From Triangularia verruculosa (lineage: Eukaryota > Ascomycota > Sordariomycetes > Sordariales > Podosporaceae), in the NCBI GenBank assembly GCA_033296885.1, contig MU863880.1, forward strand, positions 124,001 to 188,000: DNA of 64,000 nt, read 5' to 3'. Of the stretch, positions 10,887 through 19,979 are shown piece by piece. How positions within the stretch are numbered: position 1 is the stretch's first letter; every line of letters begins with the position of its first letter. The notes under the pieces were generated by a model, which was given only the letters and a program-made list of their open reading frames with translations, did no database searches and was not told where the DNA came from. The position numbers were made by a program, and so were the translations under genes.

Positions 10887-12148
10887 TGACCAAGGTTCTG
10901 TTGACTGGTAAGCAACCCCCCTTTTTGTGAAAGTTAAAGTGATAACAGCGAGATACTGACGTAAACTGCAGGCGGCTCCGGCTTCATTGCGGGTATGTGA
11001 TCTCATTGCCAATCCATGCCAAACGGCCCAACTCGCACCCCAGTCCGGCGGTGGATCTCCTTCCGGCCCATGACCGAGACTCCTCCGGACCGGCTCCGGA
11101 CCGTCCCCGGCCACAACCCTCATACTAACAAATTACAGCCCACATCCTCGACCAACTCCTCAACGCCTCCCACACCGTCATCACCACCGTCCGCTCCCAG
11201 TCCAAAGCCTCCGCAATCACCTCCGCCTACCCCTCCCAATCCTCCTCCGGGTCCCTCATCGTCGCCATCGTCCCTGACATCGCCCAGCCCGGCGCCTTCG
11301 ACACCGTCATCCAGGAACACGGGAAGGACCTAGAAGTAGTCTTGCACACCGCCTCCCCCTTCCACTTCAACTTCACCGACCCAAAAAAGGAGCTCATCGA
11401 CCCTGCCCTCATCGGCACAACCTCCATCCTGCAAGCCATCGCGAAATGGTCACCTACCGTCAAGCGAGTTGTGGTAACGTCTTCCTTCGCGGCCATCATC
11501 AACGAAGCGCATGTCTCCGACCCATCCACCGTTTTCTCGGAGAACTCATGGAACCCCGTCACGATCGATGATATCCACAAAAACCCGGCAACAGCCTACC
11601 GCGCCTCGAAGACGCTCGCAGAAAAGGCTGCTTGGGACTTTGTCGAGGACCCGAAGAACGGGGCAAAGTTTGATCTAGTGACTGTCAACCCGCCGATGGT
11701 TTTCGGACCGGTGGTTCATCACCTTGCTACGCTGGAAGCGATTAACACTTCCAATGAGAGAATTGTTCATGCGATTAGAGGGAAGTGGAGGGAGGGGATT
11801 CCACCGACGGGGCAGGCGTATATTTGGGTTGATGTCCGGGATGTTGCTACTGCTCATGTGAAAGCCGGGCTTGGGGAGGTGGACGGGGTTAGTGGGGAGA
11901 GGCTGTTTGTTGTTTCGGGGTGGTTTAGCAATAGCGAGATTGCGGCGGTGCTGAGGAAGAATTTCCCCGAGGATAAGGATAATTTGCCTGAGGAGGGCGT
12001 CAAGGGTGGGGAGTTACCCGCGAAAGGGGAGAGGTTTGGGTATGATAATAGTGAGACGACAAAGTTGCTGGGGATTGAGTGGATTGGGCTGGAGAAGTGC
12101 TTGGTTGATACGGTGAGGAGTTTGAAGAAGGTTGAGGGATCCGCCTAA
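10887..12148 (+). CDS. NAD(P)-dependent aldehyde/ketone reductase, Gre2-like extended SDR
   Basis: Exons are 10887-10908, 10972-10992 and 11139-12148. The two tiny first exons are needed to build the nucleotide-binding motif TGGSGFIAAH, which fixes the start MTKVLLTG. The product is about 350 residues. It carries the extended-SDR features VVLHTASPFHF, VTSSFAAI (catalytic Ser region), YRASKTLAEKAAW (Tyr-x3-Lys pair), VNPPMVFGP and YIWVDVRDVATAHV. The closest well-known relatives are yeast Gre2 methylglyoxal/isovaleraldehyde reductase and plant dihydroflavonol reductases, so a cytosolic NADPH-dependent carbonyl reductase is likely; the substrate cannot be told from sequence. The stop lies 50 bp from the stop of the convergent ORC6 gene, so transcripts must overlap. 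The coding strand shifts from C-rich to G-rich after about 11690. Confidence 0.9.
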
Positions 12149-12198
12149 ACGGCGGAATAGGGATGTTGATTTGGTATTGGTAATGGTGGGAGGTAGCA

Positions 12199-13362
12199 TC
12201 AACCTTGTGCCTTGATCCTCTTCATAATCCCGTCTTTCCACTCGGCATATGCCTTTCTTTTCCTGTCCGTGAGGAAGTCGTATCGCTCTTGAAACATTGT
12301 GTCTGCCCTCCTGAGTTGGACAGGCTCGGCATGTCGTGCTTCCCTCTCTGCATCCTCTTGGTCATCTAACTCTCGTTGGTTGTTCATCTGTACAAGATCT
12401 TCCACACCCTTTGCCCAGTCCAAGTCGAGCCAGCCATGCCGGTTGATCACCAAAGCAGCAGTGTCCAAATCCTTGAGCTTGACATCATACCAGCCCTCCC
12501 ATGCCTTTTCTGTATCATCATTCTTGACATTGACTTCAACCTCATGCCTCGCTTTATTTAAAACCGTCACAAGTTGCTTTCGGAATTTGATGTAGGCCGA
12601 TTGATTCAAATCTTGACCAGGGAAGGTGACGCCCCTCCAGACAAACAGATACAGAGCACCGAGCAAAGAGACTAGGTTGATCATCACCCACTCATCCTCT
12701 GTCAGTTTCCCCTGTGGGCAAACAATAGACTCGACACCGGAGGCAACAACAGGTCCTATACTTGCTGGGCCAAGCTCCTTGCACAAATACCGCAGCGTTG
12801 GACGAAGCCATAATGGCAATGGCGACGGTTTCCTTTTCGATTGTGGAGTAGTCGCTAGTTTTCTCTTCGAGGGAGTACCATCCGCATTGCTGTCCCGAAA
12901 ATCCGCAAGTGACTTTTCTTTACTTGGCGTTGTCCTCCCGGGCAATGGCCTGCTTTTGCTTGCTAGCGGTGAAGTTCCAAGTGGTCGCAGCTGTTCTCTG
13001 AGCTGGGTGCTGGGCGTCTTGACGCGGCCATCTTGACCACCACGTGCTGGCGTACCACGACTTGGGGTGCCAGTACCAGTTGGTAGTATGTTGTCTAGAT
13101 GGGTGTAGAGACGCTTGTAGATGCGTGGCGGAATTGGTGGCCGTGGGTCAATAGGGGGCAAGTTCAGGCTGATCTTGAGTCTGTCGCAGGCGATATGGGC
13201 ACAGGCATAAGGGCGGGCGATTTCCTCTTCGGCTTTGAGGGTGCTGGCTTTGTGGCGGGATTGGGCGAGCAAAGAGCTGGCGAGATCGGCAAGCTGTGGG
13301 GGGAGGGCGGCGTTGTGGGTTGGGATGAGGGAGAGGAGGGCTTGTTCTATAGAGCGATTCAT
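12199..13362 (-). CDS. orc6: Origin recognition complex subunit 6
   Basis: A single exon of 387 residues. The N-terminal 100 residues are a TFIIB-like helical domain (IEQALLSLIP, LADLASSLLAQSRHKASTLKAEEEIARPYACAHIACDRLKI read in pieces, PPIPPRIYKRLYTHLDNIL). A basic Ser/Thr-Pro-rich linker follows (several TPS, TPAR and TPSK sites, suitable for CDK control of origin licensing, by inference), then a second helical domain (LPLWLRPTLRYLCKELG, WVMINLVSLLGALYLFVWRGV) and a Lys/Arg-rich C-terminal helix (DRKRKAYAEWKDGIMKRIK). This order is that of fungal ORC6, the non-AAA subunit of the nuclear complex that marks replication origins. It is transcribed divergently from the YME1 gene across about 460 bp. 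Confidence 0.88.
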   Translation of the reverse strand: MNRSIEQALLSLIPTHNAALPPQLADLASSLLAQSRHKASTLKAEEEIARPYACAHIACDRLKISLNLPPIDPRPPIPPRIYKRLYTHLDNILPTGTGTPSRGTPARGGQDGRVKTPSTQLREQLRPLGTSPLASKSRPLPGRTTPSKEKSLADFRDSNADGTPSKRKLATTPQSKRKPSPLPLWLRPTLRYLCKELGPASIGPVVASGVESIVCPQGKLTEDEWVMINLVSLLGALYLFVWRGVTFPGQDLNQSAYIKFRKQLVTVLNKARHEVEVNVKNDDTEKAWEGWYDVKLKDLDTAALVINRHGWLDLDWAKGVEDLVQMNNQRELDDQEDAEREARHAEPVQLRRADTMFQERYDFLTDRKRKAYAEWKDGIMKRIKAQG

Positions 13363-13826
13363 CGTGGCGGAATCAAAAAGTGAGATTGCCTCTGAATTGT
13401 GAAGGAATAAGAGGTGAAAGTGTGAGATTGTGAGTCTTGGAATTAGAAAACAAAATAGGCTTTAAAATAAACTGGCAGTCAAAAGCAAAAAGAATAAATC
13501 AGTGCTTTCAATGCCAAAAGTCATTCCATTGACACGATTTCATGAGCTGCCAGACGCGAACGCGAGAGACAAGACAGGGAGCAACGCCAGGTCACGTGTA
13601 GCCTGCGGTGCAAAGTGGACCTCTGACGGGGAAATACCGGGGGTGTGGGGCGGGATGGCTCAGGTGCTGTGGCCACTGCCAAGGCCTGCCGTTGAGGGAC
13701 CGGGTGTTGAGTGGTCAGCCGGTCCAGAGCAGAAAGCGGTTTCCCAACGTCTGTCTGGCCTTGCATCATCCTCTCCTACAATAATTCATACCACATCGAG
13801 AGTGAGAGTGGTCATCAGCAACAGCA
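13363..13826. promoter_or_regulatory. Shared divergent promoter region, ORC6 and YME1
   Basis: 464 bp between two head-to-head start codons. It must contain both core promoters. A TCACGTG-type E-box core is seen near 13592. No coding sequence recognised. Confidence 0.5.
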
Positions 13827-16511
13827 ATGGCTCTCCACGCAAGTGGGCTGCCGGTACGTCCAACCTATGCTCCGACCCATTGACTTTCCCCCCGCCCCAA
13901 GCTTAAGCTTATCCGTTACTGACGTGATGTCCATTTCGAAACATGTAGAACATGGCAGCGGCGACGTCGGAACTGTGGCCGTCCATCGCAAAGTCTTTGG
14001 CCGTCCTTTCCTCCCCGGCGACGCAGCACGCCCGTGTCTCGGCTGCTCCTGTATCAAACCCGACACCATCGACGACGAAACTCCCCGGCTTCGTGCGCAA
14101 CGCTCCACCGGCAACGCTCGCCCTCGAAACGTCTTCCCAGGCTAATGTATCGCCTACCAACATTCTCTCGGTATTATCTACAATGTCTCCCAACTCGATC
14201 GCTATGGCGAACCCCCTGATCCGCAGCTCCCACGCGGCCCTGATGGCCCGCCGACCCCTCGGTACCATCCCCGGTCTTCGCTTCATGAGCACCACCCGCC
14301 CCCCGATCCGTATGCAACCCGTCACCTGGCCTGCGCTCAAGGCGCTCAAGACTCTCCCGCCTCGAAATATTCAGTATCGGTCTTTTGGTAACTCGAGCAT
14401 GGTCCCTCATCATCTTCTCTCTCGGACAGAAGCTGCTGCCAACCGGAATCCCCAAAGCGCACCTGTGCAAGCTAGTTTCTACCAGTTGCTCATCAAGGCC
14501 AACATGCCCGCCATAGTAGTGGAGCGGTACCAGTCTGGTATGTTTCCCTATGATCACTTCTATCACTTATACTAACCTCGCCACAGGCCGCTTTGCTACC
14601 AACGATAATGCCACGCAAGCCTACAACCAAGCGCTCGCCATGATTAACGGCACGGCCGGTGTTGCCGGCCAGGCGTCGGCGGGAATCAGTGATCAGGTTG
14701 CGGCCGCCGGACAAGCTATTGCCGCTCAACGTAATGGCGGCAACATCGCTGTCTCAGCTGGTGCAACCGGCAAGAGCGGCGCACTACATGTCATCGTCGA
14801 CGAGTCGTTCGGTAGCACCGCTTTTCGCTGGTTCAAGTTTATGCTCTGGTTCAGCTTGTGCGCCTACGTTAGTCTCGTGGTTATGACCATGGTGGTTGAG
14901 ACAGTTAGCTCGCTGAAGAGACCTGGCGCCAAGGTTGATACTATGGAGGCTAAGGCCGAAAACCAAAAGGCTCGATTTTCGGATGTTCACGGCTGCGACG
15001 AGGCTAAAGAGGAACTGCAAGAGCTGGTCGATTTCCTTCGCAACCCCGACAAATTCAACACTCTTGGCGGCAAGCTTCCCAAGGGCGTGTTGCTTGTCGG
15101 GCCTCCCGGCACTGGCAAAACTCTTTTGGCTCGGGCCGTCGCCGGTGAGGCTGGTGTGCCCTTCTTCTTCATGTCTGGCAGTGAGTTCGATGAGATTTAC
15201 GTTGGTGTGGGCGCCAAGCGTGTTCGTGAGCTCTTCAACGCAGCCAAGGCCAAGTCTCCTTCCATCGTCTTTATTGATGAACTCGATGCCATCGGTGGAA
15301 AGCGAAATTCGCGTGATGCTACGTATGTTCGTCAGACACTCAACCAGCTTCTCACCGAAATGGACGGCTTCTCTCAGAACAGCGGTGTCATTGTCATTGC
15401 TGCCACCAACTTCCCCGAATCTCTGGACAAGGCCTTGACTCGTCCTGGTCGTTTTGATCGTCATGTTGTCGTCTCCCTTCCCGATGTCCGCGGTCGCATC
15501 GCCATTCTGAAGCACCACGCCAAGAAGATCAAGATGGCTCCTGATGTACGCATGGAGGATATTGCCGGTCGTACTTCTGGTCTCTCCGGTGCTGAACTTG
15601 AAAACATCGTCAACCAAGCCGCAATCCACGCCAGCAAGCTCAAGAACAAGGTTGTCACGCAGAAGGATATGGAATGGGCCAAGGACAAAATCATCATGGG
15701 TGCTGAGAAGCGTAGCATGGTGATCACTCCCAAGGAGAAGGAGATGACTGCCTATCACGAGGCCGGTCACGCCCTGGTTGCCTTTTTCAACAAGCAGGAG
15801 GGCGGCAGCAACCTCTACAAGGTCACAGTCCTGCCTCGCGGTCAAAGTTTGGGCCATACTGCCTTCCTCCCAGAGATGGATAAGTACTCTTACACTGTGA
15901 GAGATTATCTTGCTATGATCGACCGTGCTCTTGGCGGCAAGGTAGCGGAGGAGATTGTCTACGGCAGCGAGTTTGTCACCAGCGGAGTTAGTGCTGTAAG
16001 TTTACTCTTCACAACGAATGTCGTTTGGTGTCGGATGCTAACTTTCTCGCAGGATCTTGATAGCGCTACCCGCACTGCATGGCAAATGGTGGCTCAGCTC
16101 GGTATGTCGCCCAAGCTTGGCCCTGTTGAATATCTCCGCAAGTACAATGAGCTCAGCTCCGAAACCCGCGCCATGGTCGAATCGGAGGTCAAGAAGGTCC
16201 TGGACGACTCTTATGCCCGTGCCCGCACCCTACTCCTCTCAAAGAGGAAGGAACTCGACCTGTTGGCCAAGGCTCTTGTTGAGTACGAGACTCTGGACCA
16301 CGACGAGGTCGTCAAGGTTCTTCGCGGCGAGAAGCTCACCGACCGGATTGCTGTACCCGTTGGCCCCATGACGGTACCAGCGCCAAGCGAATCGCTCGAA
16401 CCAGGTCTGCCTCTGCCGGGTCTGGGTGACAACAGTGATGGCGGAAGCAGTGGCCCACCACCACCAGCGCCTCCCCCGGCGCCGGCGAGGACGTCATCAG
16501 AGGAGAAGTGA
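13827..16511 (+). CDS. yme1: Mitochondrial inner-membrane i-AAA protease (FtsH/Yme1)
   Basis: Exons are 13827-13853, 13949-14537, 14587-15995 and 16053-16511; the product is about 827 residues. The last intron (57 nt) is a multiple of three without a stop, so a naive reading runs through it. Removing it restores SGVSADLDSATRTAWQMV, the conserved helix of the peptidase domain. The N-terminal 200 residues are Ser/Arg-rich, as expected for mitochondrial import. One transmembrane segment lies near residue 286 (WFKFMLWFSLCAYVSLVVM). AAA+ motifs are Walker A GPPGTGKT (about 377), Walker B IVFIDELDAIG and the second region of homology RPGRFDRH. The zinc site is HEAGH near 596. The C-terminus is Pro/Gly-rich. 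The protein degrades unfolded or surplus inner-membrane proteins facing the intermembrane space. The start at 13827 adds 9 residues to an alternative ATG at 13952. Confidence 0.95.
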
Positions 16512-17139
16512 GGAAAGATGAAATGATAATGGGTTGGTTGTATGTGATTCATTTTTTGATAGCGTAGATTGGAACGATAGGGAAACAGGTGGGGTGGATG
16601 GATGGCATTGATGGCGTTTTTGAGTTGTGATTATCTTTATTCTTTCTTTTGTCTCTGTCAATTACCCATGAAGAAGATGGGCGGATACATTACCTCTCCA
16701 TAGCGGTCTTGAAAAGTCATAGACAAATGAGCGATGTACATTGTATTCCTATACATTTGGATTTCTCAGCTTAGCTCAGCAATATCTCAGCTCAAGACAG
16801 TCTCCGCTCTTTCGCTCTTCGTGCTTTCTGATGCTTTTTGATGGATTACTAACACGCTGTCAGCGGGCGCTAAGCCGTTTTGGGATAGCTTTGACCCCGC
16901 CACCGCACTCTTCCGGGTTTCATCCAGCTTGACAGCGACGATGATGAGGGGGCGCGGGGATGAGAAGACGGGGAAGATTCAGGAGAGTTCTCTTTGCGTG
17001 GTAGCTTTGTTCATCATTGATAAGTCATGAGTCCACTCTGTTTTTGTGGATTGTACATAAATCATCCCAGTCTCTTGCTGGTTCTCTGTTTTGTCACAAA
17101 GTATAAGAGTAGTCGGTTTTCGTTTCGGCTGATCTGCCA
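16512..17139. other. Intergenic region, YME1 3' flank and pirin promoter
   Basis: No supported gene. The last 100 bp before 17140 are the probable leader of the pirin gene. Confidence 0.55.
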
Positions 17140-18309
17140 ATGAAGACTTTTTCTTTTTTATCTTCTCTCACGGTTGTGCTTGTCAGTGTGCTGCTTGCGT
17201 ATATCTATACTATTGCCAATCCCAACAACTTTGATATCAAGAGCATCGATATCCCTGTTCTCTTCAACGACTTCGCGGCCAGTGTCAAGACTTACTTGAA
17301 CCTCACCACGTCGTCTGCTTCCAACACGACAACGCTTTTACCACCTATTACTATTATTACGTCTGCTCAGCTCGCCAAAATGTCCCGCGTCACCCTCCCC
17401 CGCCGCATCGTCAAGACCCTGCTGGCAAAGCAGCAATCCGAAGGCGCCGGCGCGACGGTCAGGCGGTCAATCGGCACGCCTTCGTTGCGATCCCTCAACC
17501 CCTTCCTCATGCTCGACCACTTCTCCGTCTCCCCCGGCGCCGGCTTCCCCGATCACCCCCACCGCGGCCAGGAAACGATCACTTATCTGCTAACCGGGGG
17601 TATGGACCACGAAGACTTTGCCGGAAACCGGGGGACGCTTAATCCAGGGGATTTACAGTTCATGACCGCGGGAAAGGGGATCATGCATGCTGAGATGCCG
17701 AGACAGAATCCAGATGGGAGTGCGAATGTTGGGTTGCAGTTGTGGGTGGACTTGCCGAAGAGATTGAAGTACTGCGAGCCGAGGTATCGGGATTTGAAGG
17801 CGGAGGAGATACCGAGTGTTGTTGCTGATGATGGGAGGGTTAGGGTGAAGGTGATTTCTGGGAGGAGTTATGGGGTGGAGAGTGCGAAGGATTTGGCGTA
17901 TACGCCGGTGGTGTTTTATGATGTTGAGGTGCAGCCTGGGGGGAGGGTTGAGCAAGAGGTTCCGAAGGGGTGGCAGGGGTTTGCGTATGTGCTTGAGGGG
18001 GCGGATGTGGTTTTTGGAGATGGGGAGGGGGGGGAGAGGAAGGTGGGACAGTGGCATAATGTGGTGTTTGGAAATGGAGAGGACGAAGATGGGGTGGTTG
18101 CGAGGGTGGAGGGGACGGAGGGGAGGGCGGGGAGGTTTGTGCTGGTGGCGGGGGAGATGATGGATCAGGAGGTGGTGCAGTATGGGCCGTTCGTGCTGAA
18201 TTCAAAGGAGGAAGTGTATCAGGCGTTTGAGGATTATCAGGAGCAGAAGAATGGGTTTGAGAGGGCGAAGGGGTGGAGGAGTGAGATTGGGAGGAGTATG
18301 GGGCATTAA
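17140..18309 (+). CDS. Pirin-family bicupin with an N-terminal hydrophobic anchor
   Basis: 389 residues, single exon. Residues 81-389 are a complete pirin: DHPHRGQET with metal ligands H139 and H141, then TAGKGIMHAEMP with H183 and E185, LQLWVDLP, and the second cupin with VVFYDVEVQPGGRVEQEVP. Pirins bind iron in the first cupin; some act as nuclear cofactors or quercetinases, so the activity here is open. The unusual part is an 80-residue extension that begins MKTFSFLSSLTVVLVSVLLA, a signal peptide or membrane anchor, followed by a Ser/Thr-rich spacer with Asn-x-Ser/Thr sites. An internal ATG at 17380 (MSRVTLPRR), preceded by CCAAA, would give an ordinary soluble pirin of 309 residues. The coding strand turns G-rich from about 17600. 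Confidence 0.87.
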   Translation: MKTFSFLSSLTVVLVSVLLAYIYTIANPNNFDIKSIDIPVLFNDFAASVKTYLNLTTSSASNTTTLLPPITIITSAQLAKMSRVTLPRRIVKTLLAKQQSEGAGATVRRSIGTPSLRSLNPFLMLDHFSVSPGAGFPDHPHRGQETITYLLTGGMDHEDFAGNRGTLNPGDLQFMTAGKGIMHAEMPRQNPDGSANVGLQLWVDLPKRLKYCEPRYRDLKAEEIPSVVADDGRVRVKVISGRSYGVESAKDLAYTPVVFYDVEVQPGGRVEQEVPKGWQGFAYVLEGADVVFGDGEGGERKVGQWHNVVFGNGEDEDGVVARVEGTEGRAGRFVLVAGEMMDQEVVQYGPFVLNSKEEVYQAFEDYQEQKNGFERAKGWRSEIGRSMGH

Positions 18310-19364
18310 AGGGTGTAGGTTGTGTGTGTGTGCGTGTGTGTGTGTGTGTAGATTGGATGTGGGAGGATGGTTGGAATTGTTTTGTTAAGCGTGTAAATAG
18401 TGGGAGTTGCTTATTGAGAAAAGGTTTCTATCTATCATAAATGTATACTGCCAAAACTGTATGCTGTAAATGTCTATCGCTGCAATTGTGCTAGCGGTAG
18501 TCGGGTTGGATATGTAAGCCCATATAGAGAATCCCACCATGTAATGCATTCCAAACAGATTCCAAAATGACAACGCTGAATGAGACGAAAACAACACCAT
18601 CTCCATCGAGTCATGAACTATACAGGAACTGGAGACCACGAATCGTCTCCGGGAGCTTTCCTCAGGTCCCTTGCATTGCGGCTGCATATTCTCAGACAGT
18701 CTGAGACAACCTGTCCAACCTCCTCGACCTCCGGACCAATATCTCCTTTTATCAAACATCAAAGTCAAACACACACAAACACGCAGTAACATGCCAAGGC
18801 GGAAATCTTTCAGCCAAAAATCTCGTCGCCATCTAAATTCATCCATCTATGCTTCTTCCAAGATATATACAATACGAAACCATAGTAATAAAAAGAAAAT
18901 AAAAAACCGTTTCCATAAAAACAAGACCACGCCCAGTCGTTGATGTGTAGTATTTTCTTCTCTCTCCAAAGTCATCCAACCAAAAAACAGGCAAGAAAAA
19001 ATATGTTTGCATATGCGTGTTGCGCACAAAGGAGAGAAAGAGAGATTTTGGATTGTGTAAGATCCGAAATATGACGAGGCCGTGAAGATAGTAGTAATCC
19101 AGATGATCCAAATAGAAGGAATTTCCATGGTCCATCGTGGAAATTAGAAAAGAAGAAAATTGATAGCTCGCCACCCTCTTTACACCGTTGCGGCAAAGGG
19201 AAAAGCAAAGCTAGGGGGTATCAATCGGTCGCCGTCGTCATGTAACCAAAGTACGATACAATGGTTGTAATACACCCGACCTGCCAGCCACTCGTTGTGT
19301 TCTTTTTGGAATTTTTCATTCAAAGAACAAGCAAGAAAAGGATTTAGTTGCCGTTAGCGGTGTC
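18310..19364. other. AT-richer region between the convergent pirin and CAP20 genes
   Basis: It holds a GT microsatellite just after the pirin stop (about 18322-18349) and A/T-rich sequence up to the CAP20 stop, probably the two 3' untranslated regions. A 153-codon open frame on the reverse strand has no family-like sequence. Confidence 0.55.
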
Positions 19365-19979
19365 CTAGGCAGCCTTCTTGACTTGCTCCTTGGCGTTGGT
19401 GATGTAGTCGCGGGCGGTCGTGACACCCTCAATCGTCAGGTTGAGAGCGGTGACGACGAGGCCCTTGGGATAGGCGGTCCAGCTGTCGCCGCACTTCTGG
19501 ACCTCGGACTGGTAGATGGCGAGAATATAGTCGCGCATGGACAGGCTGATGCGCAAGGGCGAGAAGATGATTTGCTTGGTGCCCTCGACAATCTCGCCTG
19601 GTTGCTTCTTGACGACGGGGAACTTCTCGTCAATGACCTCGAGGGTCTTGTCGCCCACGCTGTCGACCCGCTCGACGTAGGGGGCGACGTAGCCGTATGG
19701 GCCGGCGACGTAGGGCCATACGTTCTGGGAGATGGCCTGGTAGACACCGTTGCTGACTTCGACGGCCTTAGAGCCGACAGGAGTCGACTTGAGCGTTCTC
19801 ACGCCATCCTGGACAACGGGGTATGTTAGGAGGTGCTGATTGGGGAAATTGTGTTAGCTGATTGTCGGGTGTTGAGAAAAGAGAACGGAACATACCCTGA
19901 GGGTAGCGGAGTGAGGAGAGTCACCGTTCACTACGTTGGAGGAAGGCATCTTGCGCTGCTTGTCAACCTTGTGAGGCAT
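19365..19979 (-). CDS. CAP20/perilipin-like lipid-droplet protein
   Basis: Exons (reverse strand) are 19979-19896 and 19835-19365, with a 60-nt intron and phase 0, giving 184 residues. The first exon supplies MPHKVDKQRK and VVNGDSPHSATLR; the second continues HLLTYPVVQDGVRTLKSTP. This fits the Colletotrichum CAP20 family, including VVNGDSPHS, YVAPYVERVDSVGDKTLEVIDEKFP in pieces, and a length near 183. CAP20-like proteins are the filamentous-fungal perilipins: they coat lipid droplets, protect stored triglyceride and in pathogens support appressorium turgor. The amphipathic region around YVAPYVERVD and VVKKQP is typical. A promoter-like gap of almost 3 kb lies upstream. Confidence 0.88.

Noticed and set aside
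14784..15857. 357-codon frame antisense to YME1
   Set aside because: Shadow of a conserved gene; the antisense translation has no family features.
18385..18846. 153-codon reverse-strand frame in the A/T-rich gap
   Set aside because: Low-quality composition, no homologous motif, and it lies in a probable 3' untranslated region.
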